Shown: positions 17,510 through 27,100 of the stretch, one piece after another | How positions within the stretch are numbered: position 1 is the stretch's first letter | Layout of the letters: each line of letters starts with the position of its first letter | NCBI GenBank assembly: GCA_030431455.1 | Contig: JAUIJE010000002.1 | Coordinates: forward strand, 691,294-755,293 | Source: a bacterium | Lineage (GTDB): Bacteria > Myxococcota > UBA727 > JAUIJE01 | DNA length: 64,000 nucleotides | Direction: 5' to 3' | Made by a program: the position numbers and the translations under genes | The notes under the pieces: generated by a model | Seen by the model: only the letters and a program-made list of their open reading frames with translations | Told to the model about the DNA's origin: nothing | The model's database searches: none

Positions 17510-17878
17510 GCGACAACTCCAGGGTTCTGCCGCGGTTTGACACATCCGCGGGGGCGGCGAAAGGCCGCGGGGAGCCGCCCCGGGGGGGGCGGGGGGGTGG
17601 GACGGGGGCGGGGAGCGGCCCCGGGCGCGCTCCAGTGGCATTGACGGGACCCGGCGCGGGGGACACAGGATCTGGCGGAGAATTTGCGCCCAGGTGTCGC
17701 TGGCCGACGTACATGTACGCGCATGTGTGGGCGCCACCGGGCGCGGCCCGCGGGCCCGTTCGCGCCGTTTGGTGCCGTCGGGGCGGGGTGTGGGTGCCGG
17801 GCGCAGGTTTGGTGATGTGACGCGCGTCAACCGGTTGACGTACCATGACTACGCGCAGGGCGTTCGGAGGTGAACCGA
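17510..17878. other. Divergent intergenic region with palindromes, no gene seen
   Basis: No coding frame looks real. It contains AGTGGCATT at 17634-17642, the palindrome CGTACATGTACG (17708-17719) inside a 16-mer shared with 4889-4904, and a perfect 16-bp palindrome CGTCAACCGGTTGACG (17825-17840), about 40 bp upstream of the first pilin gene. The last is the best operator candidate for the pilin operon. Confidence 0.6.
17825..17840. promoter_or_regulatory. Perfect 16-bp palindrome, candidate operator of the minor-pilin operon
   Basis: CGTCAACCGGTTGACG is fully self-complementary and lies 38 bp before the start codon of the first pseudopilin gene. Position and symmetry suggest a dimeric regulator; which one is unknown. 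Confidence 0.5.
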
Positions 17879-18499
17879 GTGAAACGCGGATTTACATTGG
17901 TCGAGGCGATGCTCGCGGTGACCATCTTGGGGATTGCAGCGGCATTGGCAGTCCCGGTGATGCGGCCCATGGTGCATCGCATCCAGCTGCAAGGCGCGGC
18001 GGAAGAGGTGGCGGCGGTGGCGGCGGAGGCGCGCAACCGCGCGATGATGGATCGCCGCTGTTATAAGGTGGAGCTCAACGGCGGGTTCTTGGTCACCGAG
18101 AAGCTCAATGCCTTCGATTGCGGCGACTCGGCCAACGGCGGCGAGACCATCGCCAACGCCCCGCGCATCGACACCACCCAGCCCAAGTGGATCCGCATCA
18201 ACACCTACCGGCCGCCCGCGAGCACCATCAGCGTGTCGTTTTTCGCCGCGCCCATCGGCATGGCCCGCTACCGGCCCACCGGCCGGCTGTGGGCGGACAG
18301 CGATCGCGCCGCGCCCGGGAGCGCGTTCGATTACAACCGGCTGCAAGACGACGACGTCGTGATTCAAGTGCAACACAGCAACATCGCGGGTCCGAGCGGC
18401 ACCATTTACATCCTGCTCGAAAGCCACGGGCCCATTTGTGTCATCTCCCGCGGCGATGCGCCGCCCAACGCCGGAGCTGGTTATGCCTGTCCGACCTGA
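17879..18499 (+). CDS. Minor pilin/pseudopilin, FimT/GspH-like
   Basis: A 206-residue class III signal protein: MKRG then FTLVEAMLAVTILGIAAALA, with the prepilin peptidase cut between Gly4 and Phe and Glu at +5. The FimT/GspH family usually initiates pilus or pseudopilus tips. I choose GTG 17879, because GGAGG (17866-17870) has good spacing to it and a GTG at 17870 would overlap the ribosome site. The mature part has three cysteines near the C-end. First gene of a four-gene pilin operon; its stop overlaps the next gene by 17 bp. Confidence 0.9.
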   Translation: MKRGFTLVEAMLAVTILGIAAALAVPVMRPMVHRIQLQGAAEEVAAVAAEARNRAMMDRRCYKVELNGGFLVTEKLNAFDCGDSANGGETIANAPRIDTTQPKWIRINTYRPPASTISVSFFAAPIGMARYRPTGRLWADSDRAAPGSAFDYNRLQDDDVVIQVQHSNIAGPSGTIYILLESHGPICVISRGDAPPNAGAGYACPT

Positions 18500-18941
18500 T
18501 CCGCGTCGCGCCCGGCGCCGGCGCCCCCGCGGCTACCTGCTGCTGGAGACCCTCGTGGCCGGCGGCTTGGCCGCCACCGTGCTGGTCGGCACCTTGGTGG
18601 CCGCGGTGCAGATGCGCAACGAAAGTGTGCTCGCGGCCAAGAAGGGACTCGCCTCCAGCCTGGCCGGTCGCCGACTCTCCCAGGCGGGCGCCATCGGCTA
18701 CCCCGCGATCAACGCCAACAACACCATCTTCTCCACCAACGACGCCGCCGACAGCAAGAAGTACGAAAACGGCACCGAATACACCGTGGCCACCAGCGCC
18801 GCGTGCGGGGTTCCCGCCACCACCATCGACACCGAGACCATCAACGTCGGTGTGTGCACCGTGACCGTGACCGTCACGTTTGAGCACATGGGCAACAGCA
18901 TTGTACGGACCGACCAGCTTCGGCTGTACGACCCGGCGTGA
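18483..18941 (+). CDS. Minor pilin, PilV/GspI-like
   Basis: A 152-residue protein with an Arg-rich leader (RRARRRRPRG) followed by YLLLETLVAGGLAATVLVG. The cut should fall after Gly, with Tyr instead of the usual Phe/Met at +1 and Glu at +5. Place and size fit the PilV/GspI minor pilin. It overlaps the upstream gene by 17 bp and the GTGA before the next gene, so translation is coupled along the operon. Confidence 0.85.
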   Translation: MPVRPDPRRARRRRPRGYLLLETLVAGGLAATVLVGTLVAAVQMRNESVLAAKKGLASSLAGRRLSQAGAIGYPAINANNTIFSTNDAADSKKYENGTEYTVATSAACGVPATTIDTETINVGVCTVTVTVTFEHMGNSIVRTDQLRLYDPA

Positions 18942-18952
18942 GAGGAGACGAC

Positions 18953-20185
18953 GTGCAACGGGCCCGAGGCTTTTCTCTGATCGAAATTTTGGTCGCGCTG
19001 ACCATGAGCGTCGTCGTCATCGGGGTCACGATGTCGGTGCTGCAGCGCACGTTCCGCGCCACCAGCCGGGAGCGTGCCCGCAGCTCGCTCGCGCGGGAAG
19101 CGCAGTTCATCCACCTCGCGCTGCAACGCACGCTGGTGGCGATGGGCACGGGGGTGCCGCGCGGCTCGCGCATTCACACCACCGACAACACCGAGATCGA
19201 CACGTCGGTGCTGATCGCGGCCCCCAAGGCGGTGGGCATCCTCGGTGACCTCCCGCGTCCCCACGCCCAGTACAACACCTTCGGTTGGCTCCACACCGAG
19301 GAGGGCGGCGACCGCCGCCACATCGCGTGGCACACGGAGAACAACGGCGCGTGCGTGCCCGGCGCCGACATCGTGCCCGTGGCCGGGGGCGGCTGCGACG
19401 CCGAGGACTTCAGCACCTTCTTTCCTGGCGACGGGGGCGGCAAGTGCGACTCCAACGGCGAGGAGGACTCGCGGCTGTGCGCTTGGGGCGTGCGGCGGCT
19501 CGAGCCCAACGACCACTTCTTGATCACCGCGGGCAACGGGGCCTGGACGTGGGCCGAGTTCGACTACGCAGGCATCGACCTTGTCAATGGCACTGCGTTC
19601 ATCGAGCTCACCAGTCCCTACAGCGACACCGCCAATGATTGGCCCAACGACGACGGCAACGCCGGCACCAACCTGACCATGCCCGCGAGCGGGGGGGGCG
19701 CCGGGTTCGTCACCACCTTGGACCGCATCTTCTTCGAGATCAGCGGCACCGACCTGCTCCGCACCCAGTGCTGGGGGGACCCGGACATCAACGACGCCAA
19801 CTGGCCGCCGTTGGCCGACACCGGGTCGCTGCCCTCGGGGCTGACCTTGACCGCGGCGAGCAACTTCGACGGGACCAACCACGAGTGCACCCCCGCCGAG
19901 GCGCTCTCGCACCACGTGGTGGATGGCGCCTCGACGTTCACCTTCTTCGACGACCAGAACGTGGCCACCACCAACAAAGACGAGGTGCGCCGCGTCGACT
20001 ACTACATTCTGTTGCAGTCCGAGCCCACCGGTTTTGGCGACATCGTCCAATACCCCGTCGTGGGCAGCGTCGGCTTCCGCAACATCGGAATGGCCACCAC
20101 CACCACCGCCCCGGGGACCGGCACCGACACCGGCGGCACCCCGCCCACCGACGGGGGCGGACCCCCGCCGCCGAGCGACGACTGA
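18953..20185 (+). CDS. Minor pilin, PilW/GspJ-like
   Basis: A 410-residue protein with leader MQRARG and FSLIEILVALTMSVVVIGVT (Glu at +5). It is longer than usual PilW/GspJ (about 200-350 residues), with a mature part rich in Asp, Gly and Thr and a Pro/Gly/Thr-rich end. AGGAG at 18943-18947 favours GTG 18953; GTG 18938 overlaps the previous stop. Contains AATGGCACT at 19586-19594 within the coding sequence. Confidence 0.88.
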   Translation: MQRARGFSLIEILVALTMSVVVIGVTMSVLQRTFRATSRERARSSLAREAQFIHLALQRTLVAMGTGVPRGSRIHTTDNTEIDTSVLIAAPKAVGILGDLPRPHAQYNTFGWLHTEEGGDRRHIAWHTENNGACVPGADIVPVAGGGCDAEDFSTFFPGDGGGKCDSNGEEDSRLCAWGVRRLEPNDHFLITAGNGAWTWAEFDYAGIDLVNGTAFIELTSPYSDTANDWPNDDGNAGTNLTMPASGGGAGFVTTLDRIFFEISGTDLLRTQCWGDPDINDANWPPLADTGSLPSGLTLTAASNFDGTNHECTPAEALSHHVVDGASTFTFFDDQNVATTNKDEVRRVDYYILLQSEPTGFGDIVQYPVVGSVGFRNIGMATTTTAPGTGTDTGGTPPTDGGGPPPPSDD

Positions 20186-20197
20186 TCGAGGTTGCCC

Positions 20198-22864
20198 ATG
20201 ACAACAAAAGCCCGTCGAAAAAAACCGACGAACCCCCGTGGATTCGTCATGCTCATCGTCGCCGCGGTGCTGACCGCCCTGGTCGCGCTGGTCCTCGTGC
20301 AAACGCAGGTCTCGGTGTCCGAGCGCCGCACCACCGCCACGGTGGACCGGGACTCCCACGCCCGGGCGATCTCCGAGAGCTGCCTGCAGCGGTTGCTGCA
20401 ACACGCGCGGTCCTACGCCAACATCGCCACCGTGCAGGACCTCGACCGGCTGCTCGACCCCGACGGGACCCTCAACGGCAATGAGTTTTTGCCCACCTTC
20501 GGCGTGGGGGGCGAGACCACCGTGCACGTGCCCCCGTCGGCGGCGGACATCATGCACCAGTACACCCTCATCCCCATGGATGGCGGGGCTTGCTTGGCAC
20601 GATATGACGACAACGCCGACAACTACCGCAACCTGGCCAGCGGCATCGAGACCAACTCCAACTTCACCGGGACGGAGAGCGGCGGCGGCGACGAGCCCCG
20701 GCTCGACACCGACCGGTCCTTGGTCCTGACCGCCATCGGCATCTACCCCTACAACGGCCCGGCCACCACCGCCTACGAGCGTGCCTCCGCGCGGGTGACC
20801 ACCCGGGGCATGTTGATCACCCAGATCCAGGGCACGTCCGACGAGCCCACCATCATGCTCACCGGTGACCTCGACGTCGCCGGCTTCGGCGACGGGGGCG
20901 ACAACCGTTTCCATGTCTGCGGCAACGGCGGCATCAACGTCGACGGGCACGTGGGCAACCGCGACCGCTGCATCTGCGGGCCGCAGGTCCTCGACAACGC
21001 GAGCATCGACTATCCGGACTGCGCCGGGGACAACCTGTGCGACGACCCGGTGGGCGGACCCAGCGGCAACACCGGTTGGTTGTGCGCGTCGACGACGCCC
21101 ATCAGCCCCGACACCACCGGCCTGGCCGCGGATTTGGATGGGCCCATCGACGCCACCTTGATGAACTACAGCCTGTCCACCGGCCCGACGAATCCCTATG
21201 GCCCGCGCCAGTTCAGTTGGGCGCGCAGCCGGCCGACCTGGGGCTATTCCCCCAGCGACCCGACCAAGCACGCCCACGGGGGCTGGGGCAACGGGGGCGC
21301 GGGCAACGCGGGCCCGCCGATGGCGTTCTGGGGACAGTTCACCGACCCCAATCCCACTGGAGGATCCACCAACCGGCTGCCGTTCCAACCTGACGGGCGC
21401 GCCGGCGGCACCCTGGGATCCAACCGCTGCTCCTTCTACCTGCGGCACGCCCCCGTGCGGCTCGACCCCCCCGACTGGATTCCCGCCCAAACCCGCGAGG
21501 AGGGCGCGTGGGTGTACTATTGGGACTACCGGGACACCAACCCCTTCAACACGCTGACCACCGATGTTCGCTTCAACAGCGGGCCGTCCACCACGGAGGT
21601 GGTGGACAGCGCCGGCGTGCCCTTGGCAGCGGCTCCCCCCCAGAACCACAACTGTTCGACCTACAACGGCAACGCGAGCTTCGAGGCGCCCGAGCCGTGC
21701 GACTGGGGTTGGGAAGGCTCCTACGAGACCCGCAAAATCTACTGCACCGGCAAACAATCGCTGTGCTGGAAGCCCATCGCCCGCATGGACAACTGGGAGG
21801 AGAACACCAACGTCTTCTCGTCGAACGAGCAAGAGACGTCCAAGGTGGTCAGCGGGAAAGAATACTTCGTGATCCAGAACGACAACGACGGGGTGCCCTA
21901 TTCAGCCGCCCCCGCGGTCGACTGGGAGACGATGTGCGGCAACGTGGCCACCCAAGACGGCACCCGGGGCTGGAGCTGGGACGGCTCCCGCTGGCGGTTC
22001 GCCGATGACGACGACGTGCGGCGCGGGGACTGGCCCGACCGCGGGGTGTACTTCATCATCGAGAACAACCCCACGTCGACGTTTACCCGGGCGTACATCG
22101 ACCGGCGGGTGGGCACGCGGAGCCAGCCCCTCCGGGCGGCCTTCTTGACCAAGGGCTCGATTGAGATCCGGGACGAGCTGCACGTCCAGTGCCCGACCTG
22201 CGGGGCCGCCGATGTGAGCAACGTGCAGGCGTGCGCCATGAACAACGACCAACTGGTGAGCAGTGGCTTTGCGCTGATGGCCGGGGGCCATTGCGAGTTC
22301 ACCGGCGATGACACCCAGACCATCATCGGCGACGGCCTGTGCCGCACCATCCTGTCCCGCTCCAGCGACGAGAACAGCTGCTGGGTGGGCGACATGATGA
22401 CGTTCACGTCCCCCAACCCCTGCGCCAACGGCTGCAACAACGGAACGTACGGACACAACCCGCAGTACGGACTGAACTGGTACTGCGGCGTGAACTGGGG
22501 CTACGACGACGACCCCGGCATTTGTCTGCGCGACGAATGGGGCATCTCGGGGGTGATGATCGGCGGCGCCATCGTGATGGACGACGACAACTGGGTGAAG
22601 GGACCGGCGATCATCTCCCACGACGACATCTGGATCGGACGCCGCAACTACATCGAGGCCAACCTCTTGACCTACTACATGGCCAGCGGCGGCGCGTTCA
22701 GCGGGCGCTCGATCAACCTCTACGACCGCGAAAACACCATCAACGGGCGCATCATCGGCGAGTCGCTCCGGGTCAACGGGCGGCGCAACGTGGTTCACCA
22801 CGAGGGGACCAACATCAAGACCGAGGTGAGCGAGCAGTTCATCTGGGTCGACTCCACGTGGTGA
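20198..22864 (+). CDS. Large PilX/GspK-like minor pilin with extended C-terminal domain
   Basis: An 888-residue protein whose N-terminus is a basic leader (KARRKKPTNPRG) followed by FVMLIVAAVLTALVALVLV. Position +5 is Ile, not Glu; lack of Glu5 is typical for PilX/GspK, which caps the growing tip. The mature part is far larger than usual (PilX about 200 residues), Cys-rich (over 20 cysteines), and ends in a beta-helix-like run (GISGVMIGGAIVMDDDNWV, GPAIISHDDIWIGRRNYIEA). It may be an adhesin domain carried on the pilus tip. Start ATG 20198 is preceded by GAGG. Confidence 0.85.
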   Translation: MTTKARRKKPTNPRGFVMLIVAAVLTALVALVLVQTQVSVSERRTTATVDRDSHARAISESCLQRLLQHARSYANIATVQDLDRLLDPDGTLNGNEFLPTFGVGGETTVHVPPSAADIMHQYTLIPMDGGACLARYDDNADNYRNLASGIETNSNFTGTESGGGDEPRLDTDRSLVLTAIGIYPYNGPATTAYERASARVTTRGMLITQIQGTSDEPTIMLTGDLDVAGFGDGGDNRFHVCGNGGINVDGHVGNRDRCICGPQVLDNASIDYPDCAGDNLCDDPVGGPSGNTGWLCASTTPISPDTTGLAADLDGPIDATLMNYSLSTGPTNPYGPRQFSWARSRPTWGYSPSDPTKHAHGGWGNGGAGNAGPPMAFWGQFTDPNPTGGSTNRLPFQPDGRAGGTLGSNRCSFYLRHAPVRLDPPDWIPAQTREEGAWVYYWDYRDTNPFNTLTTDVRFNSGPSTTEVVDSAGVPLAAAPPQNHNCSTYNGNASFEAPEPCDWGWEGSYETRKIYCTGKQSLCWKPIARMDNWEENTNVFSSNEQETSKVVSGKEYFVIQNDNDGVPYSAAPAVDWETMCGNVATQDGTRGWSWDGSRWRFADDDDVRRGDWPDRGVYFIIENNPTSTFTRAYIDRRVGTRSQPLRAAFLTKGSIEIRDELHVQCPTCGAADVSNVQACAMNNDQLVSSGFALMAGGHCEFTGDDTQTIIGDGLCRTILSRSSDENSCWVGDMMTFTSPNPCANGCNNGTYGHNPQYGLNWYCGVNWGYDDDPGICLRDEWGISGVMIGGAIVMDDDNWVKGPAIISHDDIWIGRRNYIEANLLTYYMASGGAFSGRSINLYDRENTINGRIIGESLRVNGRRNVVHHEGTNIKTEVSEQFIWVDSTW

Positions 22865-22906
22865 TGTGACACGGCCGGTGGCGGACGCCGGACAAAAGGA
22901 ACGCCC

Positions 22907-24310
22907 GTGTCCGCTGCAGTGGCATTGAAAGAATCGGTGCAGCAACAGTGCGCCCGCCTGCAACAGGCGTGGGCGCACCGCGGCGATCCGGTGGACGCCG
23001 GCTCGGTCGCGGTGGTGCGCGTGGCCATGGGCGTGCTCATCGGCGTCAACGCGCTCAAGATCCTGACCTCCGGCGAAATCGATCTGTGGTCGGTCGCGGG
23101 GGAGATGCGCATGACCTACCAGGGCTTTGGCTGGGTCAAGCCGTGGCCCGGTGCGTTTGGCCCGCCTTCACACCTGACCGCGCTGGCCATGGTCGCGGCC
23201 TTGTTCGCGTGTGGGGTCGCGTACCGGGTGACCAGCGTCCTGTTGTTCGTGCTGTTCACCCACCTGTTTCTCCTCGAGCAATCGCTCTATCTCAATCATT
23301 TCTATCTCATCGGCCTGTTCTGTCTGTTCTACGCGTTCATTCCCGCCCATCGACGCTTCGCCCTGCTGAAGCGGCGCGCCGACATACAAACGACCGTGCC
23401 CCGCCTGGCGATTTGGGTGCTGCGCCTGCAGCTGTTCATCGTTTATTTCTACGCCGGCTTGATGAAACTCAACGCGGACTGGCTCGCGGGCGCCCCGGTG
23501 GACTTGTGGTTTGCCGACACCGGGACCGATGGCCCGTTCGGCGCTCTGCTTTCCGCCGCCTGGCTCCCGGTGGCGGTGGCGTGGTCGGGCGCGGCCTTCG
23601 ACCTCGTCGTGCCGGTGCTGTTGCTGACCCGGTTTCGAGGGTGGGCGTTCGGTTTGGTGCTCGCTTTCCATGGTTTGAACCACTTCTTGTGGGACATCGG
23701 CATCTTCCCGTTCTTCGGCGTGGCCGCGACCACGCTCTTCTTCGCCCCGGACTGGCCCCGTCGACTGGCCGCGCGGTGGGTGGAGCCGGCGCGCACGCCC
23801 GCGGGGGCGCCGGCCCTGCCGTGGTGGGTCACCCGACTCGCGGTGGTGTACTGCGTGTGGCAGCTGCTGTTTCCGTTTCGGATGTTTTTGTATCCCGGGC
23901 AGACGCGGTGGACGGCCCAGGGGGCCAAGTTTGCCTGGCGCATGAAGCTCGATGACCGGCGCGGCTTTGCCATGTTCATCGTCGAGGACAAGGCCACCGG
24001 CGCGCGCACCACCGTGCACCCCCGCGACCGGCTGAACTACTGGCAAGTGTGGAAACTCGCCGAGGACCCCGAAATGGTATTGCAGTTCGCGCACCATCTG
24101 CGGGATGAGGCCCGGGCCGAGGGGCGGGACGTGGCGGTCTATGTGCACATGTTCGTGTCGCTCAACGGGCGCGAACAACAGATGTACGTGGTGCCCACCG
24201 TCGACCTCGCCCAGGTCGAGCGCAGCTTCGCGCACAAGGACTGGATCGTCCCGTTGGTCACGCCCTTGCGGGATGCGATCCCCAGCGACTTTTCGGGCCG
24301 TAGCCCCTGA
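22907..24310 (+). CDS. Vitamin K-dependent gamma-carboxylase homologue (HTTM domain)
   Basis: A 467-residue membrane protein with several hydrophobic helices in residues about 35-330 and a soluble C-terminal part. LFIVYFYAGLMKLNADWLAG corresponds to the active-site region of vertebrate gamma-glutamyl carboxylase: K187 lines up with the catalytic base Lys218. WRMKLDDRRGFAMFIVEDK matches the conserved end of the HTTM region. Bacterial members are found in many lineages; they may carboxylate Glu or only epoxidise quinols, and the substrate is unknown. It begins 42 bp after the minor-pilin operon with an AGGA ribosome site and could be cotranscribed with it. Confidence 0.87.
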   Translation: MSAAVALKESVQQQCARLQQAWAHRGDPVDAGSVAVVRVAMGVLIGVNALKILTSGEIDLWSVAGEMRMTYQGFGWVKPWPGAFGPPSHLTALAMVAALFACGVAYRVTSVLLFVLFTHLFLLEQSLYLNHFYLIGLFCLFYAFIPAHRRFALLKRRADIQTTVPRLAIWVLRLQLFIVYFYAGLMKLNADWLAGAPVDLWFADTGTDGPFGALLSAAWLPVAVAWSGAAFDLVVPVLLLTRFRGWAFGLVLAFHGLNHFLWDIGIFPFFGVAATTLFFAPDWPRRLAARWVEPARTPAGAPALPWWVTRLAVVYCVWQLLFPFRMFLYPGQTRWTAQGAKFAWRMKLDDRRGFAMFIVEDKATGARTTVHPRDRLNYWQVWKLAEDPEMVLQFAHHLRDEARAEGRDVAVYVHMFVSLNGREQQMYVVPTVDLAQVERSFAHKDWIVPLVTPLRDAIPSDFSGRSP

Positions 24311-24317
24311 GCACGAT

Positions 24318-25994
24318 CTAGCCGTTGCCGGAGATGGTGTCGGTCCCCGAAAAGCCATTGCCTTGCAAGGTGGTGAGCAGGGCGTCGACGTCCACCGTGG
24401 GCAAGGACGGGTTGAAGGTGACCACGAAGGACGTTCCCGCCAAGGTGGTGAAGGTGGCGAGCCCCGAGATGTCGGTGAGGTCGTTGTTCTCGGTGAGGGT
24501 GAAGTTGCCCATCACCATTTGCAGCGCGTCGAACCCGTCGAGGTCGGCGGTGGGGTTGGCCGCGAGCCGGAAGTCACCATCGACCGTGGACAGCTGCGGG
24601 AAGTCCAGCGCCGTCAGCATGTCATTGTAGCGAATGTCGAGGTCGCCATCGATGGTGGCGATGCCGGGGAACGTCGCGTCGGTGAGCACGGGGTTGCCCT
24701 CGATGGTGAGGTCCCCGACGCTGGTGAGGTTGCCGAGATCGGTGAGGTCGTCGAGCGCGCTGTTGTAGAGCACGAACATGCGACCGGTCACGGTCTGGAG
24801 CGAAGCAAAGTCCGAGAGGTCGGTGAGGTCGGTCTCGTCGATTTCGAAATCGCCGCCCACGGTGGTGATCGCCCCCAGCTCGGCCGCGCTGGCGAACGGA
24901 CCCACCAATGCCAGTGGACCGGGGAGCGCGCCGCTGAGGCCGCCGAGTCCCAGCGTCGAGGTGATCGAGTCATTGTTGCGCAGCTCCAGCCCCCCCACCG
25001 AGGTCAGCCCCACGAAGGTGGTCAGGTTGGGGAGCATGGGGTTGTTGATCAGCGACAGGGTGCCGGTGATGGTGGAGGTCGCGGGCAGGCCGCTGATGTC
25101 GACGAGCAGAGGGTGGTTGCGGATGATCACGTCCCCGTCGACCAGAACCAGACCGGGGGCGAAGGTGGTGATGGTGGTCAGCGCGTCGTTGTTGGCAAAC
25201 TCGAACCCGCCGACGTCGGTGAGCGCGGCGAACCCGCCCAGCGACGAGAGCGCATCGTTGCTTCCGATCTCGAGGGTGTCGCCGATGGACGTCACCGCGT
25301 CGAGGGCGGCCACCGAGGTGAGCATGTTGTTGGTGTCGATGAGCACCCGGCCGCCCACGGTCTCCAGGTTGTCGAGGCCAGACAGAGAACCGAGCGTGGC
25401 GTTGTCGGTGATGAGCACATCCCCGCTCACGTCGCGAATGGTCTGAAGACCGTCCAGCGTGGTCAAGCCGCTGGTGGCGCTGATGATCAGATCCCCATCG
25501 ATGCAGGTCGCGCCCCCGACGCTGATCGTGTCCGACCCGCTGACCGTGTAGCCGAGCAGACACACGTCGCCGTCGCCGTCCCCGTCGCCATCTCCGTCCC
25601 CATCGCCATCGCCGGGACCGTCCCCGTCCCCATCCCCCGTGTCGCCATCGCCGTCGCCATCGCCGTCTCCGTCCCCATCCCCGTCGCCGTCTCCATCCCC
25701 GTCGCCGTCGCCGTCTCCATCCCCATCTCCGTCGCCGTCTCCGTCCCCATCCCCATCCCCGTCACCGTCACCGTCACCGTCACCGTCCCCATCGCCATCG
25801 CCATCGCCGTCCCCATCGCCGTCTCCGTCCCCATCGCCGTCGCCGTCGCCGTCTCCATCTCCATCGCCGTCCCCATCTCCATCCCCGTCACCGTCTCCAT
25901 CGCCCCCGTCGGGCTCGACGCAAGCGGCCCCGCCCCCGAGGGCGAGCAAAAGCACAAACAACAACGAAAGCGGACGTCGGGTAAGCGATTTCAT
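24318..25994 (-). CDS. Lipoprotein with (Gly-Asp)n stalk and L-domain-like leucine-rich repeats
   Basis: A 558-residue lipoprotein starting at ATG 25994 (GGAG upstream; lipobox LGGGAAC). Residues about 28-143 are nearly pure Gly-Asp repeats. The remainder, residues about 150-558, is a chain of about 14 units of the type L-x-x-L-x-x-(I/V)-x-G-(D/N)-(L/V)-x-(I/L)-x-x-N-x-x-L, as in receptor L-domains and bacterial leucine-rich surface proteins (for example [19 protein letters not shown]). This would form an elongated ligand-binding solenoid held off the outer membrane by an acidic stalk. It faces the carboxylase gene tail to tail. Ligand unknown. Confidence 0.88.
   Translation of the reverse strand: MKSLTRRPLSLLFVLLLALGGGAACVEPDGGDGDGDGDGDGDGDGDGDGDGDGDGDGDGDGDGDGDGDGDGDGDGDGDGDGDGDGDGDGDGDGDGDGDGDGDGDGDGDGDGDGDGDGDTGDGDGDGPGDGDGDGDGDGDGDGDVCLLGYTVSGSDTISVGGATCIDGDLIISATSGLTTLDGLQTIRDVSGDVLITDNATLGSLSGLDNLETVGGRVLIDTNNMLTSVAALDAVTSIGDTLEIGSNDALSSLGGFAALTDVGGFEFANNDALTTITTFAPGLVLVDGDVIIRNHPLLVDISGLPATSTITGTLSLINNPMLPNLTTFVGLTSVGGLELRNNDSITSTLGLGGLSGALPGPLALVGPFASAAELGAITTVGGDFEIDETDLTDLSDFASLQTVTGRMFVLYNSALDDLTDLGNLTSVGDLTIEGNPVLTDATFPGIATIDGDLDIRYNDMLTALDFPQLSTVDGDFRLAANPTADLDGFDALQMVMGNFTLTENNDLTDISGLATFTTLAGTSFVVTFNPSLPTVDVDALLTTLQGNGFSGTDTISGNG
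25566..25911 (-). repeat. Hexanucleotide-type (GGYGAY)n repeat encoding Gly-Asp
   Basis: About 345 bp of imperfect six-base units coding Gly-Asp on the minus strand, with some synonymous drift (GGA, GGG and GGT for Gly). Apparent frames on the plus strand (Ser-Pro and Val/Ala-Ile-type repeats) are shadows of it. Confidence 0.95.
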
Positions 25995-26114
25995 GACTCC
26001 AGGAATGCCACGAGTCGCCCCACAGGGCAACGGTCGCGCGCAGGCCGCAGCCGGAGCCGGCGCCAGGTGTCCGGCCCGAGACGCTGTCCCGGTCCGCCCC
26101 GCAAAACCCGCCGG

Positions 26115-26573
26115 TCAGCGCGACGCGGCGTCGACCGAGACCGCGCGGTTGCCCACGGGCCGGGACATGTGCACCGTCCAATGCCCCTGCGCGGAGCGTT
26201 CGACGCCGGTCACGTCGGTGGCCACCACCGCCTGATCGGTGCACGTGTCCTGGCAACAGCGCGCCCCCCGCAACGTGCGGTCGGCCGCCCGCCAACTCAA
26301 CGTGGCCGCGGCCGGGCCATCGCACGTGGCGTCGGGCAGCCGGCGGGTCCAGACCTGCACGTCGGGGCCGGCGGTGTGCGCGGCGCCGCGGTCGCTCTCG
26401 GCCTGGAGCAGGGCGACCACAAACGTCGCCTCCCGGGTCAGCTCCCGCTCGGTGGCGCGCATGCGTTGGCGCTGGGCGCCGAACACCAACGCGCCCAGCA
26501 CCGCCAACGCCAGCGCCGCGCTCACGAACAGCGCGGCCACCAGCTCGGTGAGGCCAAAACCCCGGCGGCTCAC
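26115..26573 (-). CDS. Pseudopilin-like protein (PilW/GspJ type)
   Basis: A 152-residue protein starting at GTG 26573 (GGAGG upstream): leader VSRRG and [20 protein letters not shown], Glu at +5, a type IV pilin N-terminus. The mature part is short with a CCQDTC cluster. Its start overlaps the stop of the preceding gene (GTGA), so the two are coupled. It is a second, small pilin-like locus, separate from the four-gene operon at 17.9-22.9 kb. Confidence 0.78.
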   Translation of the reverse strand: MSRRGFGLTELVAALFVSAALALAVLGALVFGAQRQRMRATERELTREATFVVALLQAESDRGAAHTAGPDVQVWTRRLPDATCDGPAAATLSWRAADRTLRGARCCQDTCTDQAVVATDVTGVERSAQGHWTVHMSRPVGNRAVSVDAASR

Positions 26574-27100
26574 CGCCACGCCTCCGGGCAGGTGGGGTCG
26601 TCCCCGCTCTCGATGCACATGACCCCGCCGGGCCCGATGTGCACCGACGCTTCCCCGTCCGGGTCTTGCCGGTCCCACACCGTGGTCGCCGGGCGCAGGG
26701 AGGCGGCCCGCCCCGATGGGGAGAAGCGCACCAGCTGCGTGGTCTGCACGAGCTCGACCTCGTCGTCGAGGGTGCCGCGGGCGCTCAGGGCCCGCTCGTC
26801 GAGGGCGGTGGGCCGCTGCTCCGAGAGCGGGCCTTCACACGCGATGGTGCCGGACAGGATCGACACCCGGCCCTCGATGGGCACGACGTCGACCTGGGTG
26901 CACACCTGCTCGCGCACCGCGCGGAGGCGGGCATCGGCGAACGCCACCGCGAGTTTTTCTGCTTCGGCCCGGGTCAGGCGCCGGGCCTCGGCAGGCTGCA
27001 GCTGGGGGGCGGCGAAAAGTGCGACAATTCCCGACAGCACCGCGGTGGCCATCAGCGACCGCAGCACCGAAAAACCCCGGGGAGCCCGCCGCGCGTGCAT
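26570..27100 (-). CDS. Pseudopilin-like protein lacking Glu5 (FimT/GspH type)
   Basis: A 176-residue protein with leader MHARRAPRG and FSVLRSLMATAVLSGIVALF. The prepilin cut after Gly fits, but +5 is Arg where nearly all major and most minor pilins have Glu. The mature domain is rich in Arg, Glu and Ala and has three cysteines near VCTQVD, IACEG and MCIES. Size and place before a GspJ-like partner suggest a GspH/FimT role. Lack of Glu5 should hinder normal subunit insertion, so it may be a tip or a non-assembling subunit. Confidence 0.72.
   Translation of the reverse strand: MHARRAPRGFSVLRSLMATAVLSGIVALFAAPQLQPAEARRLTRAEAEKLAVAFADARLRAVREQVCTQVDVVPIEGRVSILSGTIACEGPLSEQRPTALDERALSARGTLDDEVELVQTTQLVRFSPSGRAASLRPATTVWDRQDPDGEASVHIGPGGVMCIESGDDPTCPEAWR

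Noticed and set aside
18698-21832. Long open frame of over 1000 codons on the minus strand opposite the pilin operon
   Set aside because: It is His/Val/Gly/Arg-rich, has no motif, and lies opposite well-supported pilin genes; a shadow of high-GC codon bias.
25639-26235. Ser-Pro repeat protein on the plus strand
   Set aside because: Antisense reading of the (Gly-Asp)n repeat of the lipoprotein gene; no ribosome site or signal of its own.
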